A stretch of DNA of 64,000 bases from Echinicola vietnamensis DSM 17526 (GTDB lineage: Bacteria; Bacteroidota; Bacteroidia; Cytophagales; Cyclobacteriaceae), in contig NC_019904.1 of NCBI RefSeq assembly GCF_000325705.1, positions 442,001 through 506,000 on the forward strand. The letters are read 5' to 3'. A model generated the notes under the pieces. The model saw nothing but the letters and a program-made list of their open reading frames with translations, searched no databases and was not told the DNA's origin. The first letter of the stretch is position 1; the number at the start of each line of letters is the position of its first letter. Made by a program: the position numbers and the translations under genes. Shown piece after piece: positions 1 to 8,481 of the stretch.

Positions 1-245
1 GGCACCAGGTCATAAGCGCTTTTTGCGTCGTCGACCAACCCAAATTCTATTGTATCTACTTTATTTCTCTTTAATTTCTCTACAAATACGTTTTGCTTTT
101 CCAGCAAATCTTCTAAAAGACCGTCGAATTGCTCCCAGTATTTGAAGTATCCGACCCCAAAAACACCTATTCTGGGAACAGTTTCCTCCCTTCTTACCAC
201 CTGTCCGTTCATGACAACCTGTTCCCTTTTTAGTAGTTCATTCAT
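1..245 (-). CDS. Sugar isomerase, L-arabinose/L-fucose isomerase-like (N-terminal part)
   Basis: The first 81 codons of a gene that runs off the window edge read open from the ATG at 245; a second in-frame ATG lies 11 codons later. The segment with IGVFGVGYFKYWEQF resembles the N-terminal Rossmann-like start of Bacteroidota L-arabinose/L-fucose isomerase-family proteins, which interconvert aldoses and ketoses in the cytoplasm. The catalytic region is outside the window, so the substrate cannot be told. A copy of the TTARYGCRYTAA motif lies 30 bases upstream, tying it to the neighbouring Sus locus. The family assignment comes from a short stretch and is moderate. Confidence 0.6.
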   Translation of the reverse strand, partial: MNELLKREQVVMNGQVVRREETVPRIGVFGVGYFKYWEQFDGLLEDLLEKQNVFVEKLKRNKVDTIEFGLVDDAKSAYDLV

Positions 246-274
246 AATTCTTTGTTTAAGATATTTTTATATTG

Positions 275-286
275 TTAACGCACTAA
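275..286. promoter_or_regulatory. Putative GntR operator, site 1 (isomerase gene)
   Basis: TTAACGCACTAA, a pseudo-palindrome of form TTARYGCRYTAA, 30 bases upstream of the isomerase start. It is identical to three other copies in this locus. Confidence 0.65.
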
Positions 287-422
287 GTCTTATTCTACAT
301 TCCTATTTCATTCCATATTAGTTATGGTATTTTTTAAAACACCCAGTTTGTTTTTTTTAGATGACTTTCCTGCAAGCGAAAAAAAGCGACCTGGATGAAC
401 TTTACCATATAGTACCCTTGCA

Positions 423-1328
423 TTATTCCTCTTCGACCGCGATCGTAAACTGCCTGATCACCTCTTTATGGTCATCTACTGTGTAGTTTGATCCGATGAA
501 TGTCACTGTGTATGTACCCGGAGTATTATATACAAATTCATACCCTTTCAGCGCATTCGAGCCTATATTCTGAATAGGCAGGCCAGTATCCGGTGGAACC
601 TTGGTGAAGTTCAGTCCTTTGGTGATCATCCAGTCTTCGCTTGGCGGCGCGTTGTACCCACCACCGATAATGTAGGCTTGGGTATTGTTGTTTCTGAAGA
701 TCCATTTAGAGGCATCGTTGAGAATGCTAAACGTAGACCAGCTTGCTGTAGGCATCGTCACTACCGGCAACGCACTCCCATCGTCCATAACCGTATTTGC
801 CACAAAATCGTGGATGATCCAGTTGCCGGGTAAATGTGTAGCGCTAGTTTCTCCCACGAATTTAAACCCAAAAAACAACGGCTTCCCGGACTCAACATAT
901 TCACTGAGATCCAATACACCGGAAGGAGTTATCGTGGTGTTGGGAGCAATGTCCGCTTTATCGGAAATGTCCGTCCAATTAGCATTGACCACTCCGGCGG
1001 AATCCATTGACATCAGATCTGTCGTTACCATCAGTCTCAGGGAATTGATTTGTGTACCGCCGCCACCGTACTGTGTTACGAGCTCAATCTGCGGAACACC
1101 ACCATCAATTTCTTTTCTCTCACGGAATTCGTAATCAGATCCCGGCAAACCGGAGTAAAAAGTAATATTTCCAGCATATCCTGTAAATGCGAATTTTACC
1201 GTATCGCCCACATTATAAGTAAGTCCTTTCTCCAGCATTACGTCAAAGTCGGGAGTATCCACTTCTATTAGGCTTTCACAGGATGATAAGATGGAAATCA
1301 ACGGTACTATTAAATATACAAACTTCAT
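423..1328 (-). CDS. DUF5017-type surface lipoprotein
   Basis: 301 residues. The N-terminus has a short hydrophobic signal ending in a lipobox (SILSSC, Cys17), so it is probably a lipoprotein. The N-terminal stretch with 'YNVGDTVKFAFTGYAGNITFYSG' like pattern (positions about 37-60) is typical of DUF5017 proteins, which are found next to SusC/SusD pairs. It is the third gene of the susC-susD operon, 12 bases after susD, and probably acts at the outer surface as an accessory glycan-binding protein. Binding is inferred from context; no catalytic motif is seen. Confidence 0.7.
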   Translation of the reverse strand: MKFVYLIVPLISILSSCESLIEVDTPDFDVMLEKGLTYNVGDTVKFAFTGYAGNITFYSGLPGSDYEFRERKEIDGGVPQIELVTQYGGGGTQINSLRLMVTTDLMSMDSAGVVNANWTDISDKADIAPNTTITPSGVLDLSEYVESGKPLFFGFKFVGETSATHLPGNWIIHDFVANTVMDDGSALPVVTMPTASWSTFSILNDASKWIFRNNNTQAYIIGGGYNAPPSEDWMITKGLNFTKVPPDTGLPIQNIGSNALKGYEFVYNTPGTYTVTFIGSNYTVDDHKEVIRQFTIAVEEE

Positions 1329-1340
1329 AACTATAATCTT

Positions 1341-2927
1341 TTAATAACCTGGATTTTGAGTAAGTGCTTTGTTTAAAGCCATTTCTGCTGTAGGAATGGG
1401 CAGTAGATAATTCCGTTCGGAAATATTGGTTTGGGCCAGTACGTGCCCCTGAACGGCGCCGTTGGCCAGAGCCCAGTCCTTGTATTCCTTCATCCGATCG
1501 ACAAAAGTACCCCAACGGATATAATCGGACCTTCTGGAAGCTTCGAAACAAAACTCCCTTGCGCGCTCGTCTACAATCGCCTGAAAAAACTCTTCCTTGC
1601 TCAGGCCTGGAGGCAGATCCGCATTCACATCAGGATTGGGAGGAGCCGGAAGCAGCAGGCCGTAAGCTCTTCTTCTCACCTGGTTGATGGCCTCATAAGC
1701 TACATCTGTAGGACCGTTTACTTCATTTTCAGCCTCAGCGATCATCAACAGCACATCTGAATACCGGAGTATCGGGAAATTCTGTGCGGAAACCACTCTG
1801 TCTTTTGGTGTGAGCGTCTCATATTCTCTCCTCCATTTACCCATGGTTCTTCTCCACAAATCCGGATTGTAGGTCTGTACACCGGGCACGCCTACATAAG
1901 TAAAAGGAGCTATGTTCCAGTCTCTACGCAAATCAGGAGATTCTTTCGGCGTTTCGGTACTTCCTTCATCGATTTCATACAAATCAAACAGCCATTTGGT
2001 AGCCAGCACGGCACCACCACTGTATCCGATTTGCTCGTCGCCGCTTCTTATACCTCCCCGTGCTCCGATATAGTAGGTATACTCCTGGGAACCCGAAGAC
2101 AACAGTCCATAGAACTCAACCTCCCAAATGCTTTCCTTGATGTCATACTCATCTCTGGCGTACCTGATGAAAACATTCGAATAGTCTGGGTTCAGCTCAT
2201 GCATTTTCGATTTCTGCACTTTCTGGGCCCACTCAAGTGCTTCGGCATACCTAGATTCGTCTTTCAGCGGATGGCCGGCCATCGTTAAACACACGCGAGC
2301 AAGGATACCTTGGACAGTCGAGCGGGAAATTCTCCCTCCTCCGCTCAAGTGCTCCGCCTCCTCCACCAGACTCTCTGCCTCCTTCATATCCTGCAGTATT
2401 TGTGTGTAAACATCCTCCACCGGTGATCTTGGAATGTTTACATTACTGATGTCTGGCTTGTCTGTAAGCAGCATAGGTACGCTGCCATAGTTTTTTACCA
2501 GCAAAAAATAATAATAACCCCTAAGGAACAGAGCTTGGCCTTTGATCCTATTTCTGGCTTCCTCATCCAGCTCAGGATTGTCTACCTTGGCCAGCACCAG
2601 GTTTGCCCTGTAAATGCCCTGGTAAAGGGTTTTCCAAAGATTGGTGATCTGCGCATCTGTAGCGGTATAAATGTACGCCGTGGTATTGAGCTGACCGGTG
2701 TTAGTGTACCCAATATCAGTGCTCACATTTAGCCAGTAGGGAATTACATCGCCATAGGTAGCTTGGCTCCCCAGTACATCGTACACACCCGCCAGACCGG
2801 TTTCGAGCTCCGCTATAGTGGAGTATTCGGGCGCAATAAAATTGGTAGGCTCCGTGCTGAGGAAATCTTCGCACGACGTGCCAAGTATCCCTAGGAGGAA
2901 AATGAAAATATATGATTTATAGCTCAT
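1341..2927 (-). CDS. SusD/RagB family nutrient-binding outer-membrane lipoprotein
   Basis: 528 residues, the usual length for SusD. It has a signal peptide with lipobox (LGTSC, Cys19), a helical TPR-like body with the LFLRGYYYFLLV segment (about 130-145) that is characteristic of SusD proteins, and the C-terminal SusD region with R-R-A-Y-G and a final YLLPIPTAEMALN segment. SusD proteins bind glycan at the cell surface and lid the SusC barrel. It follows susC by 18 bases and precedes the DUF5017-type lipoprotein, so the three are one operon. The substrate is not readable from sequence. Confidence 0.93.
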   Translation of the reverse strand: MSYKSYIFIFLLGILGTSCEDFLSTEPTNFIAPEYSTIAELETGLAGVYDVLGSQATYGDVIPYWLNVSTDIGYTNTGQLNTTAYIYTATDAQITNLWKTLYQGIYRANLVLAKVDNPELDEEARNRIKGQALFLRGYYYFLLVKNYGSVPMLLTDKPDISNVNIPRSPVEDVYTQILQDMKEAESLVEEAEHLSGGGRISRSTVQGILARVCLTMAGHPLKDESRYAEALEWAQKVQKSKMHELNPDYSNVFIRYARDEYDIKESIWEVEFYGLLSSGSQEYTYYIGARGGIRSGDEQIGYSGGAVLATKWLFDLYEIDEGSTETPKESPDLRRDWNIAPFTYVGVPGVQTYNPDLWRRTMGKWRREYETLTPKDRVVSAQNFPILRYSDVLLMIAEAENEVNGPTDVAYEAINQVRRRAYGLLLPAPPNPDVNADLPPGLSKEEFFQAIVDERAREFCFEASRRSDYIRWGTFVDRMKEYKDWALANGAVQGHVLAQTNISERNYLLPIPTAEMALNKALTQNPGY

Positions 2928-2945
2928 GACTTTTCTATTTAAAAA

Positions 2946-5900
2946 TTAGAATGTAGTGGATAGTCCGACGGTAAGTGTTCTTGCCAGTGGATAAGAGGCG
3001 AAGTCAAATCCGGGCGTTAGCGCTGAATGTCTGGTGGAAACATCCGGATTTGAACCTGAGTAGTTGGTCCAAGTATACAAGTTTTGCGCTGATGCATAAA
3101 GTCTCAGGCTTTTTAACCTGATCTTGTTCAGCACCCTGTCGTTGAAGTTATATCCCAAAGAAACTGTTTTCAGTCTCAGGAACGAACCATCTTCTACAAC
3201 CCTGCTAGTATACCAGGTATCTTTTTTTCCTGCCGTTCTGAAATGCTCATTAGTCGGGTTTTCCGGAGTCCAACGGTCTTCATAGGTCGCATACTGATTC
3301 AGCGAGATCAGGTTTCTTGCGTTTCCTTCAAAAAATAACCGGTTGGCGTTGATAATGTCATTGCCATACGACCACTGGAAGAAAATATTCAAATCAAAAC
3401 CTTTGTAATTGAAATTGTTGTTGAAACCGCCCGTGTGTATAGGATTTCCTCTTCCTATCACCGCGAAATCCATTTCATTTACTACAAGATCTCCGTTGAT
3501 GTCGCGGTATTTGATGTCGCCCGGCTGAATATTTGTGCGGGGTTGACCGTTGGAAGGAATATTATCCTTCAGCACGTATTCCCCCAACACCTGGTCAAAA
3601 TCTTCATACTGGTACACGCCGTCCCATATGAGGCCATACATTTGCCCGATGGGCTGCCCTACCTGCGCAATGTAAGGATGTGTGTTACTGAAATACTGAT
3701 CGAACCTTACGTTTTCGAGCAGCGACGTCTGCCCTTCGTTCAGCTCCATCACTTCATTTTGGTTGAAGCTGATGTTGAAATTAGTTCTCCACTCGAAATC
3801 ATCTTTATGAATGTTGATTGTATTCAGTGTAAACTCCAGCCCCTCGTTCCTGATCTTACCTATATTCTTATACGCTGAAGCCGAATTATAAATATTCGTT
3901 AAACCCGTAGAATAAGGCAGATCGGCATTCAGCAGGACATTTTTGGTCATTTTACGGTAAACATCCAAGGTAATCTCCACCCTGCCTTCCAATACTTCTA
4001 GGTCATACCCTATGTCCGTTTGCACGGTAGTTTCCCATTTAAGATTTGGATTGCCATAATTTTCAAGCAAAGCTCCCCTAGTCGGTTTTCCATTGTTAAA
4101 TGAGTATCCACCCGATCTTGGAATGGAAAGCGTGGACAAATAGGCAAAATCTGATACCCGGTTGTTCCCAGTAGCACCATGGCTCAACCTCAATTTGGCA
4201 TCTGAGATAAAGCTGATCCCCTTAAGCAAATTCTCCTCCGACATACGCCATGCCAGAGCTGCAGAAGGGAAAAATCCCCAACGGTTTCCAGGTGCAAACT
4301 TTGATGATCCATCATACCTCACCGATGAAGTAAGCATGTATTTCGATTTATAGCTATAATTCAACCGACCAAGAAAAGATGCTAGCCCCCAGCTCGAACT
4401 GCCCGAAGTCCCAAAATTCTCAGCAGCTTCATCTAGGCCATCTATTGCCGTACCTTCATTTAAGACTTGAATGGCCGAAAATCCGTAATTCCCATCCCCC
4501 TGCTTTTGTACCACCGTTCCGACCACTGCATTGAGGCTATGAATATTGTTGTAGGTTTTCTTGAAAGTAAGGGTGTTGGTATTGTTCCAGTTGCTTACCG
4601 GTCGGAAATAAATGAATCCGTTTTGCTTCTGATCTCTTCTATCGTTTCCGGCAGTTGTTAACGAGTTGAAAAACCCCTCCCTTCTAACCATAATATTATT
4701 AATTCCACCGGCCAATTTTAGGGTAAGTTCAGGAACAATCGCATATTCAAGGAACCCGTTGGCTCTAAAGCTATTAACTGCCGTTATGCGATGTTCGTTC
4801 TTTGCCGATAATATCGGGTTTACCCTGAAATCCGTAGAAGGAATGGTAGGATCAAATAGTTCATCCATTACATTTTCATTTTCTCCGGCCACCGGACGGA
4901 ATCCCCATACCGCAGCCATCAGGCTCAAATTTCCGTAAGTTAGGGAATTGGAAGAAGACTGGGTCATGATAGCTCCGTGTGTCTTCTCGCTGCTGTAGAC
5001 TATATCTGCTCCAACGTTAATTTTTTTGTTGACCTCCTGATCTAAGGTAATCCTTCCTGAGTAACGTCTGAAGCCTGAATTGACAGCTATACCATCTTGG
5101 TTGAGTATATTTCCGGAAAGAGAATAGTTCGTTTTGCCGTTTCCACCCCGAATGGAAATGTCATGATTAAGGATGGGAGCATTTTGGTAAATCTGATCCT
5201 GCAGATCGATACTTTCGACGTTGCGATAGTCTTCTAGCGATTTTCCATTCGTGAAATAAATTTTGTCGGCAACTTCAGGATTCAACTCGCTTTGGTACTT
5301 TACGAATTGGTAAGCATCCATCAGCTTGATGGGCTTTGGGTTTTGTGAAATCCCGTAGTACATATTGTATGAAATCTCCGGAGCTCCCTGCTTTCCTCTC
5401 TTGGTGGTAATAATGATAACACCGTTGGCTCCACGTGCACCGTAAATTGCTGTTGCAGAGGCATCCTTGAGCACCGTCATTGACTCTATATCATTTATAT
5501 TCAACGTATTAGCATAGGAATCTTCCATAGGAAAACCGTCAACTACATATAGTGGTGCGGTAGAACCGGTGATGGAACCGACACCCCGGATGATTATATT
5601 ATTATTTGAGCCAGGCTGACCGTCATTACCTGAAACCATCACCCCTGCTACCCTTCCGGCCAGTGCCTCATCAAAAGACTTGACAGGTGCTTTTTGTACG
5701 TCTTCAATCTCAACGGTTTCAATGGAGCCTGTCAGGTCTTTTTTGGTTGTTGTCCCGTAGCCTACCACTACTACCTCACTAAGAGAGGCAACATCCAGCT
5801 CCATGACTATATCCATGACTGCCCGGCCGTCGATGGGTATTTCCTGTGTACGGTACCCTATAAATGAAAATATAAGTGTCCCGGTACTATCAGGTACTTT

Positions 5901-6092
5901 TATATTGTAGTTCCCCATGGCATCCGTTACAGTACCGATAGTGGTTCCTTTTAACAAAATACTTACGCCAGGAAGGCCTTCTTCGCTTTCACCGTCGGCG
6001 ACTGTACCCTTCAGGATAATTTCCTGGGCAAATCCGTCTGATGCCCATATGAAGAACAGCATCAGAAAGAATAGTTTGTAGAAATGTTTCAT
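2946..6092 (-). CDS. SusC/RagA family TonB-linked outer-membrane transporter
   Basis: About 1048 residues from the ATG at 6092. An upstream ATG at 6113 is in frame, but the signal peptide (MKHFYKLFFLMLFF..GFAQ) begins at 6092, so that start is preferred. Order: signal peptide, CarboxypepD_reg-like domain (about 25-105), TonB-dependent plug with the SusC signature VVVGYGTTTKKDLTGS (about 110-130) and LKDASATAIYGARGANGVI, then a large beta barrel ending in an aromatic residue (..LSTTF). It imports oligosaccharides across the outer membrane using TonB energy, together with SusD. A GntR-type operator lies 24 bases upstream of the preferred start. Confidence 0.95.
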   Translation of the reverse strand: MKHFYKLFFLMLFFIWASDGFAQEIILKGTVADGESEEGLPGVSILLKGTTIGTVTDAMGNYNIKVPDSTGTLIFSFIGYRTQEIPIDGRAVMDIVMELDVASLSEVVVVGYGTTTKKDLTGSIETVEIEDVQKAPVKSFDEALAGRVAGVMVSGNDGQPGSNNNIIIRGVGSITGSTAPLYVVDGFPMEDSYANTLNINDIESMTVLKDASATAIYGARGANGVIIITTKRGKQGAPEISYNMYYGISQNPKPIKLMDAYQFVKYQSELNPEVADKIYFTNGKSLEDYRNVESIDLQDQIYQNAPILNHDISIRGGNGKTNYSLSGNILNQDGIAVNSGFRRYSGRITLDQEVNKKINVGADIVYSSEKTHGAIMTQSSSNSLTYGNLSLMAAVWGFRPVAGENENVMDELFDPTIPSTDFRVNPILSAKNEHRITAVNSFRANGFLEYAIVPELTLKLAGGINNIMVRREGFFNSLTTAGNDRRDQKQNGFIYFRPVSNWNNTNTLTFKKTYNNIHSLNAVVGTVVQKQGDGNYGFSAIQVLNEGTAIDGLDEAAENFGTSGSSSWGLASFLGRLNYSYKSKYMLTSSVRYDGSSKFAPGNRWGFFPSAALAWRMSEENLLKGISFISDAKLRLSHGATGNNRVSDFAYLSTLSIPRSGGYSFNNGKPTRGALLENYGNPNLKWETTVQTDIGYDLEVLEGRVEITLDVYRKMTKNVLLNADLPYSTGLTNIYNSASAYKNIGKIRNEGLEFTLNTINIHKDDFEWRTNFNISFNQNEVMELNEGQTSLLENVRFDQYFSNTHPYIAQVGQPIGQMYGLIWDGVYQYEDFDQVLGEYVLKDNIPSNGQPRTNIQPGDIKYRDINGDLVVNEMDFAVIGRGNPIHTGGFNNNFNYKGFDLNIFFQWSYGNDIINANRLFFEGNARNLISLNQYATYEDRWTPENPTNEHFRTAGKKDTWYTSRVVEDGSFLRLKTVSLGYNFNDRVLNKIRLKSLRLYASAQNLYTWTNYSGSNPDVSTRHSALTPGFDFASYPLARTLTVGLSTTF

Positions 6093-6115
6093 AGCTTCAA
6101 TAATAAAATTCAATG

Positions 6116-6127
6116 TTAACGCACTAA
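6116..6127. promoter_or_regulatory. Putative GntR operator, site 2 (susC operon)
   Basis: TTAACGCACTAA, identical to site 1, directly upstream of the susC-susD operon. Its position between the MFS gene end and susC suggests a separate promoter for the outer-membrane genes. Confidence 0.65.
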
Positions 6128-6147
6128 GTTAAATATTACAAAACTTC

Positions 6148-7395
6148 TTATGCTTTTACTTTAATAGAATGCCGGACTGTTATCGGATTCAAGTTAGGAA
6201 TAAACATGACCATAATGATAAAAGCAAGCGGGTACATGATCCCTGCAACCCACCACAGAGGGGCATAGGAATACTTTTGCACGACCATTCCGATTATTGG
6301 ATTTACCAGCATTCCAGCTATTGCTCCGGCAGTTCCAGACAGTCCCACTACCGTTGAGGTCGCATATTTTCCAAATATATCAGAGATAGCTGTGACATAG
6401 TTGGTGATCCAGAAACCATGGGCAAGCATCATAATTGCCATGAACCCAACAGCCAGTTCCACCGACGACACTCGGGTAATAAAAGGTGCAATCAGCGTGA
6501 GCAGGGCAGCAATTCCCATCACCCATTTACGGGCAGCATTTACCGAAAGGTTCTTCGCAATCAATGTATCGGATATCCACCCCCCTATGATATTAGAAAT
6601 GCCCAGAGCCATGAATGGTATCCAGAAAAGCTCCCCGATCCTATCAAAGGACAGTCCACGTTCCTCACTCAAATACTTGGGCACCCAGAACATGAGAAAA
6701 TAGAATACTGGATCCAATAATAGACGCATTAAAACAAAGACTCGTGCCGATCTGTTTTTGATGATCTCAAGAAATGATATTCCTTCTGCCCGTTTGAGTG
6801 GAACATTTACCTCTCGCTGCTGTTTGTCGGCTCGCTTTTTTCTCCATGAAATTGTCCCCCATACCAACACCCACAGAACGCCGAACACTCCTGGAATAAT
6901 AAAAGCCCATCGCCAACCATAGTTACCGGAAATAATAATGGTAAGTGGCGGAGCCACTACTGCGCCGATTGCAGAACCACCAATGGCAATCCCATTCGCC
7001 AGTGCGCGCTCTCTTTTTCCGAACCATTCATAAACAGTTTTTGCCGCTCCTGGAAAACACCCTCCTTCTCCCACTCCAAGCAAAAACCTGAACATGAGTA
7101 AGTGATAAAAGCCACTCATTACCCCATGCAGCACACTAGCTATTGACCATATTGCTACAGAAAGTGTAAGACCAAGCTTTGCCCCAATTTTATCAATCAA
7201 TCGGCCCGCGATGGTAAACATCAAAGCGTAACTAATAAGGAAACCCGTGTTGATCACTCCGTATTGTACATCAGTAATGTTCAGTTCTTCCTGTATCTTA
7301 ATAATGGTCATTGACAATACTTGTCTGTCGAGGAAACTAAGACCTGTAGCCACAAATACCAAGGCCAGAATAAACCATCTAATTTTTCCCTTCAT
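6148..7395 (-). CDS. MFS transporter, ACS (ExuT/hexuronate-like) family
   Basis: 415 residues with about 12 hydrophobic segments. The first helix carries SFLDRQVLS and the second loop G-R-L-I-D-K-I-G-A-K, the MFS loop 2-3 signature; F-L-L-G-V-G-E-G-G-C-F-P-G is typical of the anion:cation symporter (ACS) family that includes hexuronate transporters. It should import a sugar or sugar acid through the inner membrane, after uptake by SusC/SusD. It lies between gntR and susC with an operator touching its start codon region and another 175 bases upstream. The exact substrate is an inference from family only. Confidence 0.85.
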   Translation of the reverse strand: MKGKIRWFILALVFVATGLSFLDRQVLSMTIIKIQEELNITDVQYGVINTGFLISYALMFTIAGRLIDKIGAKLGLTLSVAIWSIASVLHGVMSGFYHLLMFRFLLGVGEGGCFPGAAKTVYEWFGKRERALANGIAIGGSAIGAVVAPPLTIIISGNYGWRWAFIIPGVFGVLWVLVWGTISWRKKRADKQQREVNVPLKRAEGISFLEIIKNRSARVFVLMRLLLDPVFYFLMFWVPKYLSEERGLSFDRIGELFWIPFMALGISNIIGGWISDTLIAKNLSVNAARKWVMGIAALLTLIAPFITRVSSVELAVGFMAIMMLAHGFWITNYVTAISDIFGKYATSTVVGLSGTAGAIAGMLVNPIIGMVVQKYSYAPLWWVAGIMYPLAFIIMVMFIPNLNPITVRHSIKVKA

Positions 7396-7399
7396 AATC

Positions 7400-7411
7400 T
7401 TAACGCACTAA
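7400..7411. promoter_or_regulatory. Putative GntR operator, site 3 (MFS gene, overlaps translation start region)
   Basis: TTAACGCACTAA ends only four bases upstream of the MFS start codon. Binding here would sit over the leader rather than the -33/-7 promoter elements, so it may act as a roadblock or overlap an internal promoter. Confidence 0.55.
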
Positions 7412-7569
7412 GTATATTGCTCAATAATAGAAGTATAGTTTAATAAAAGCAAATATTTTAACATATTTTTTCGTGAAAGAGAAACAGCCAACTATAAAGT
7501 TGTAAACATGGGATATTTATTATCCTGATATGGTCCAATACTCAAATCGAGTATAGAAAAAAACCAAAC

Positions 7570-7581
7570 TTAACGCACTAA
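7570..7581. promoter_or_regulatory. Putative GntR operator, site 4 (gntR-MFS spacer)
   Basis: TTAACGCACTAA in the 224-base spacer between gntR and the MFS gene, 175 bases upstream of the latter. Together with site 3 it could allow looping or control a promoter for the transporter. Confidence 0.6.
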
Positions 7582-7619
7582 GAAAATCTATTAAAAAATA
7601 AATTATTTATTCTTTACCT

Positions 7620-8393
7620 TTATATTTTTCTTTCAGTATTAACTGAATTTCCATAATATTCGGGATTGGCGACAATGGCAAATTTATACTTGTCTCCACG
7701 ATAGTAGGATTTTTCGATTTCAACAACTGTATCAGAACAACACAAAACTACACTGTCAAGCACAAATGCCGGCAAAGGATCCGATACTTCAAAATTATTT
7801 TCCTCGGCTTGCGGCATAAGGATCATTGTGCTAAGGTTTTGTTTAATATCTGAGATCTTAAGATTGTATTTGTCTTCGTAAATCTTGAAATATGAAATCT
7901 CGGTAGACATCATATTGATCTTAGGACAAAGCTTGAGAGAGATGTATTTAATTTCATCTTTAAGTATAATATCGTCGGCGTAGCGCACTTGATGTATTTT
8001 GAGGATAGGGCCTTCCATGATATAATGCTTTCCACTTATTTCAGAGGATACACCGTGCTGTAATATTGTTTTTTCTAATACGATGTTTTTCGGATTAAAT
8101 CCTTCTGCCTTCAAACTTTCATTGAAGCCCCGCCGAGTAGAATCAATAGAACCTAGGGTGCGAAGGATATGATGATCTTCGGTCCTGTTCAAAACAAAAG
8201 TCCCCTTTCCTTTTATTCGCTGGGCCCAACCTCTAGATTCAATTTCCAGAAGACTTTTGCGGGCAGTAGTGTTGCTTACTTCATATTGTTTTATCAGTTC
8301 ATTCTCAGAGGGCACCCTATCTCCTGGTTGTAATTCTCCAGATTTTATTTTCTCAATGATATCTTCACTTATAGATATGAATTTTGGTTTCAT
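7620..8393 (-). CDS. GntR family (HutC/UTRA-type) transcriptional regulator
   Basis: 257 residues. The N-terminal winged helix-turn-helix (about 5-70) has LQPGDRVPSENELIKQYEVSNTTARKSL, the standard GntR signature, and the C-terminal part (about 90-240) has the length and pattern of a UTRA effector-binding domain. Such proteins usually repress sugar or amino-acid genes and release DNA when they bind a pathway metabolite. It is the first gene of the Sus locus, and five copies of a TTARYGCRYTAA-like site, one just upstream of its own start, make it the likely local regulator with autoregulation. Confidence 0.9.
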   Translation of the reverse strand: MKPKFISISEDIIEKIKSGELQPGDRVPSENELIKQYEVSNTTARKSLLEIESRGWAQRIKGKGTFVLNRTEDHHILRTLGSIDSTRRGFNESLKAEGFNPKNIVLEKTILQHGVSSEISGKHYIMEGPILKIHQVRYADDIILKDEIKYISLKLCPKINMMSTEISYFKIYEDKYNLKISDIKQNLSTMILMPQAEENNFEVSDPLPAFVLDSVVLCCSDTVVEIEKSYYRGDKYKFAIVANPEYYGNSVNTERKI

Positions 8394-8414
8394 GTTATCG
8401 ATATTTTCAAAATG

Positions 8415-8426
8415 CTACCGCACTAA
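8415..8426. promoter_or_regulatory. Putative GntR operator, site 5 (gntR promoter, variant)
   Basis: CTACCGCACTAA differs from the other four copies at two positions and lies 22 bases upstream of the gntR start. A weaker site in front of the regulator gene would fit autoregulation. Confidence 0.5.
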
Positions 8427-8481
8427 CTTAACATTTTTTTTCGGATTGCCTGACTACGAAAGTAAAGAATATAATCAAAAT

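Noticed and set aside
685..1134. Plus-strand 149-codon frame
   Set aside because: Lies opposite the DUF5017-type gene with its signal peptide and operon position; composition is antisense-like.
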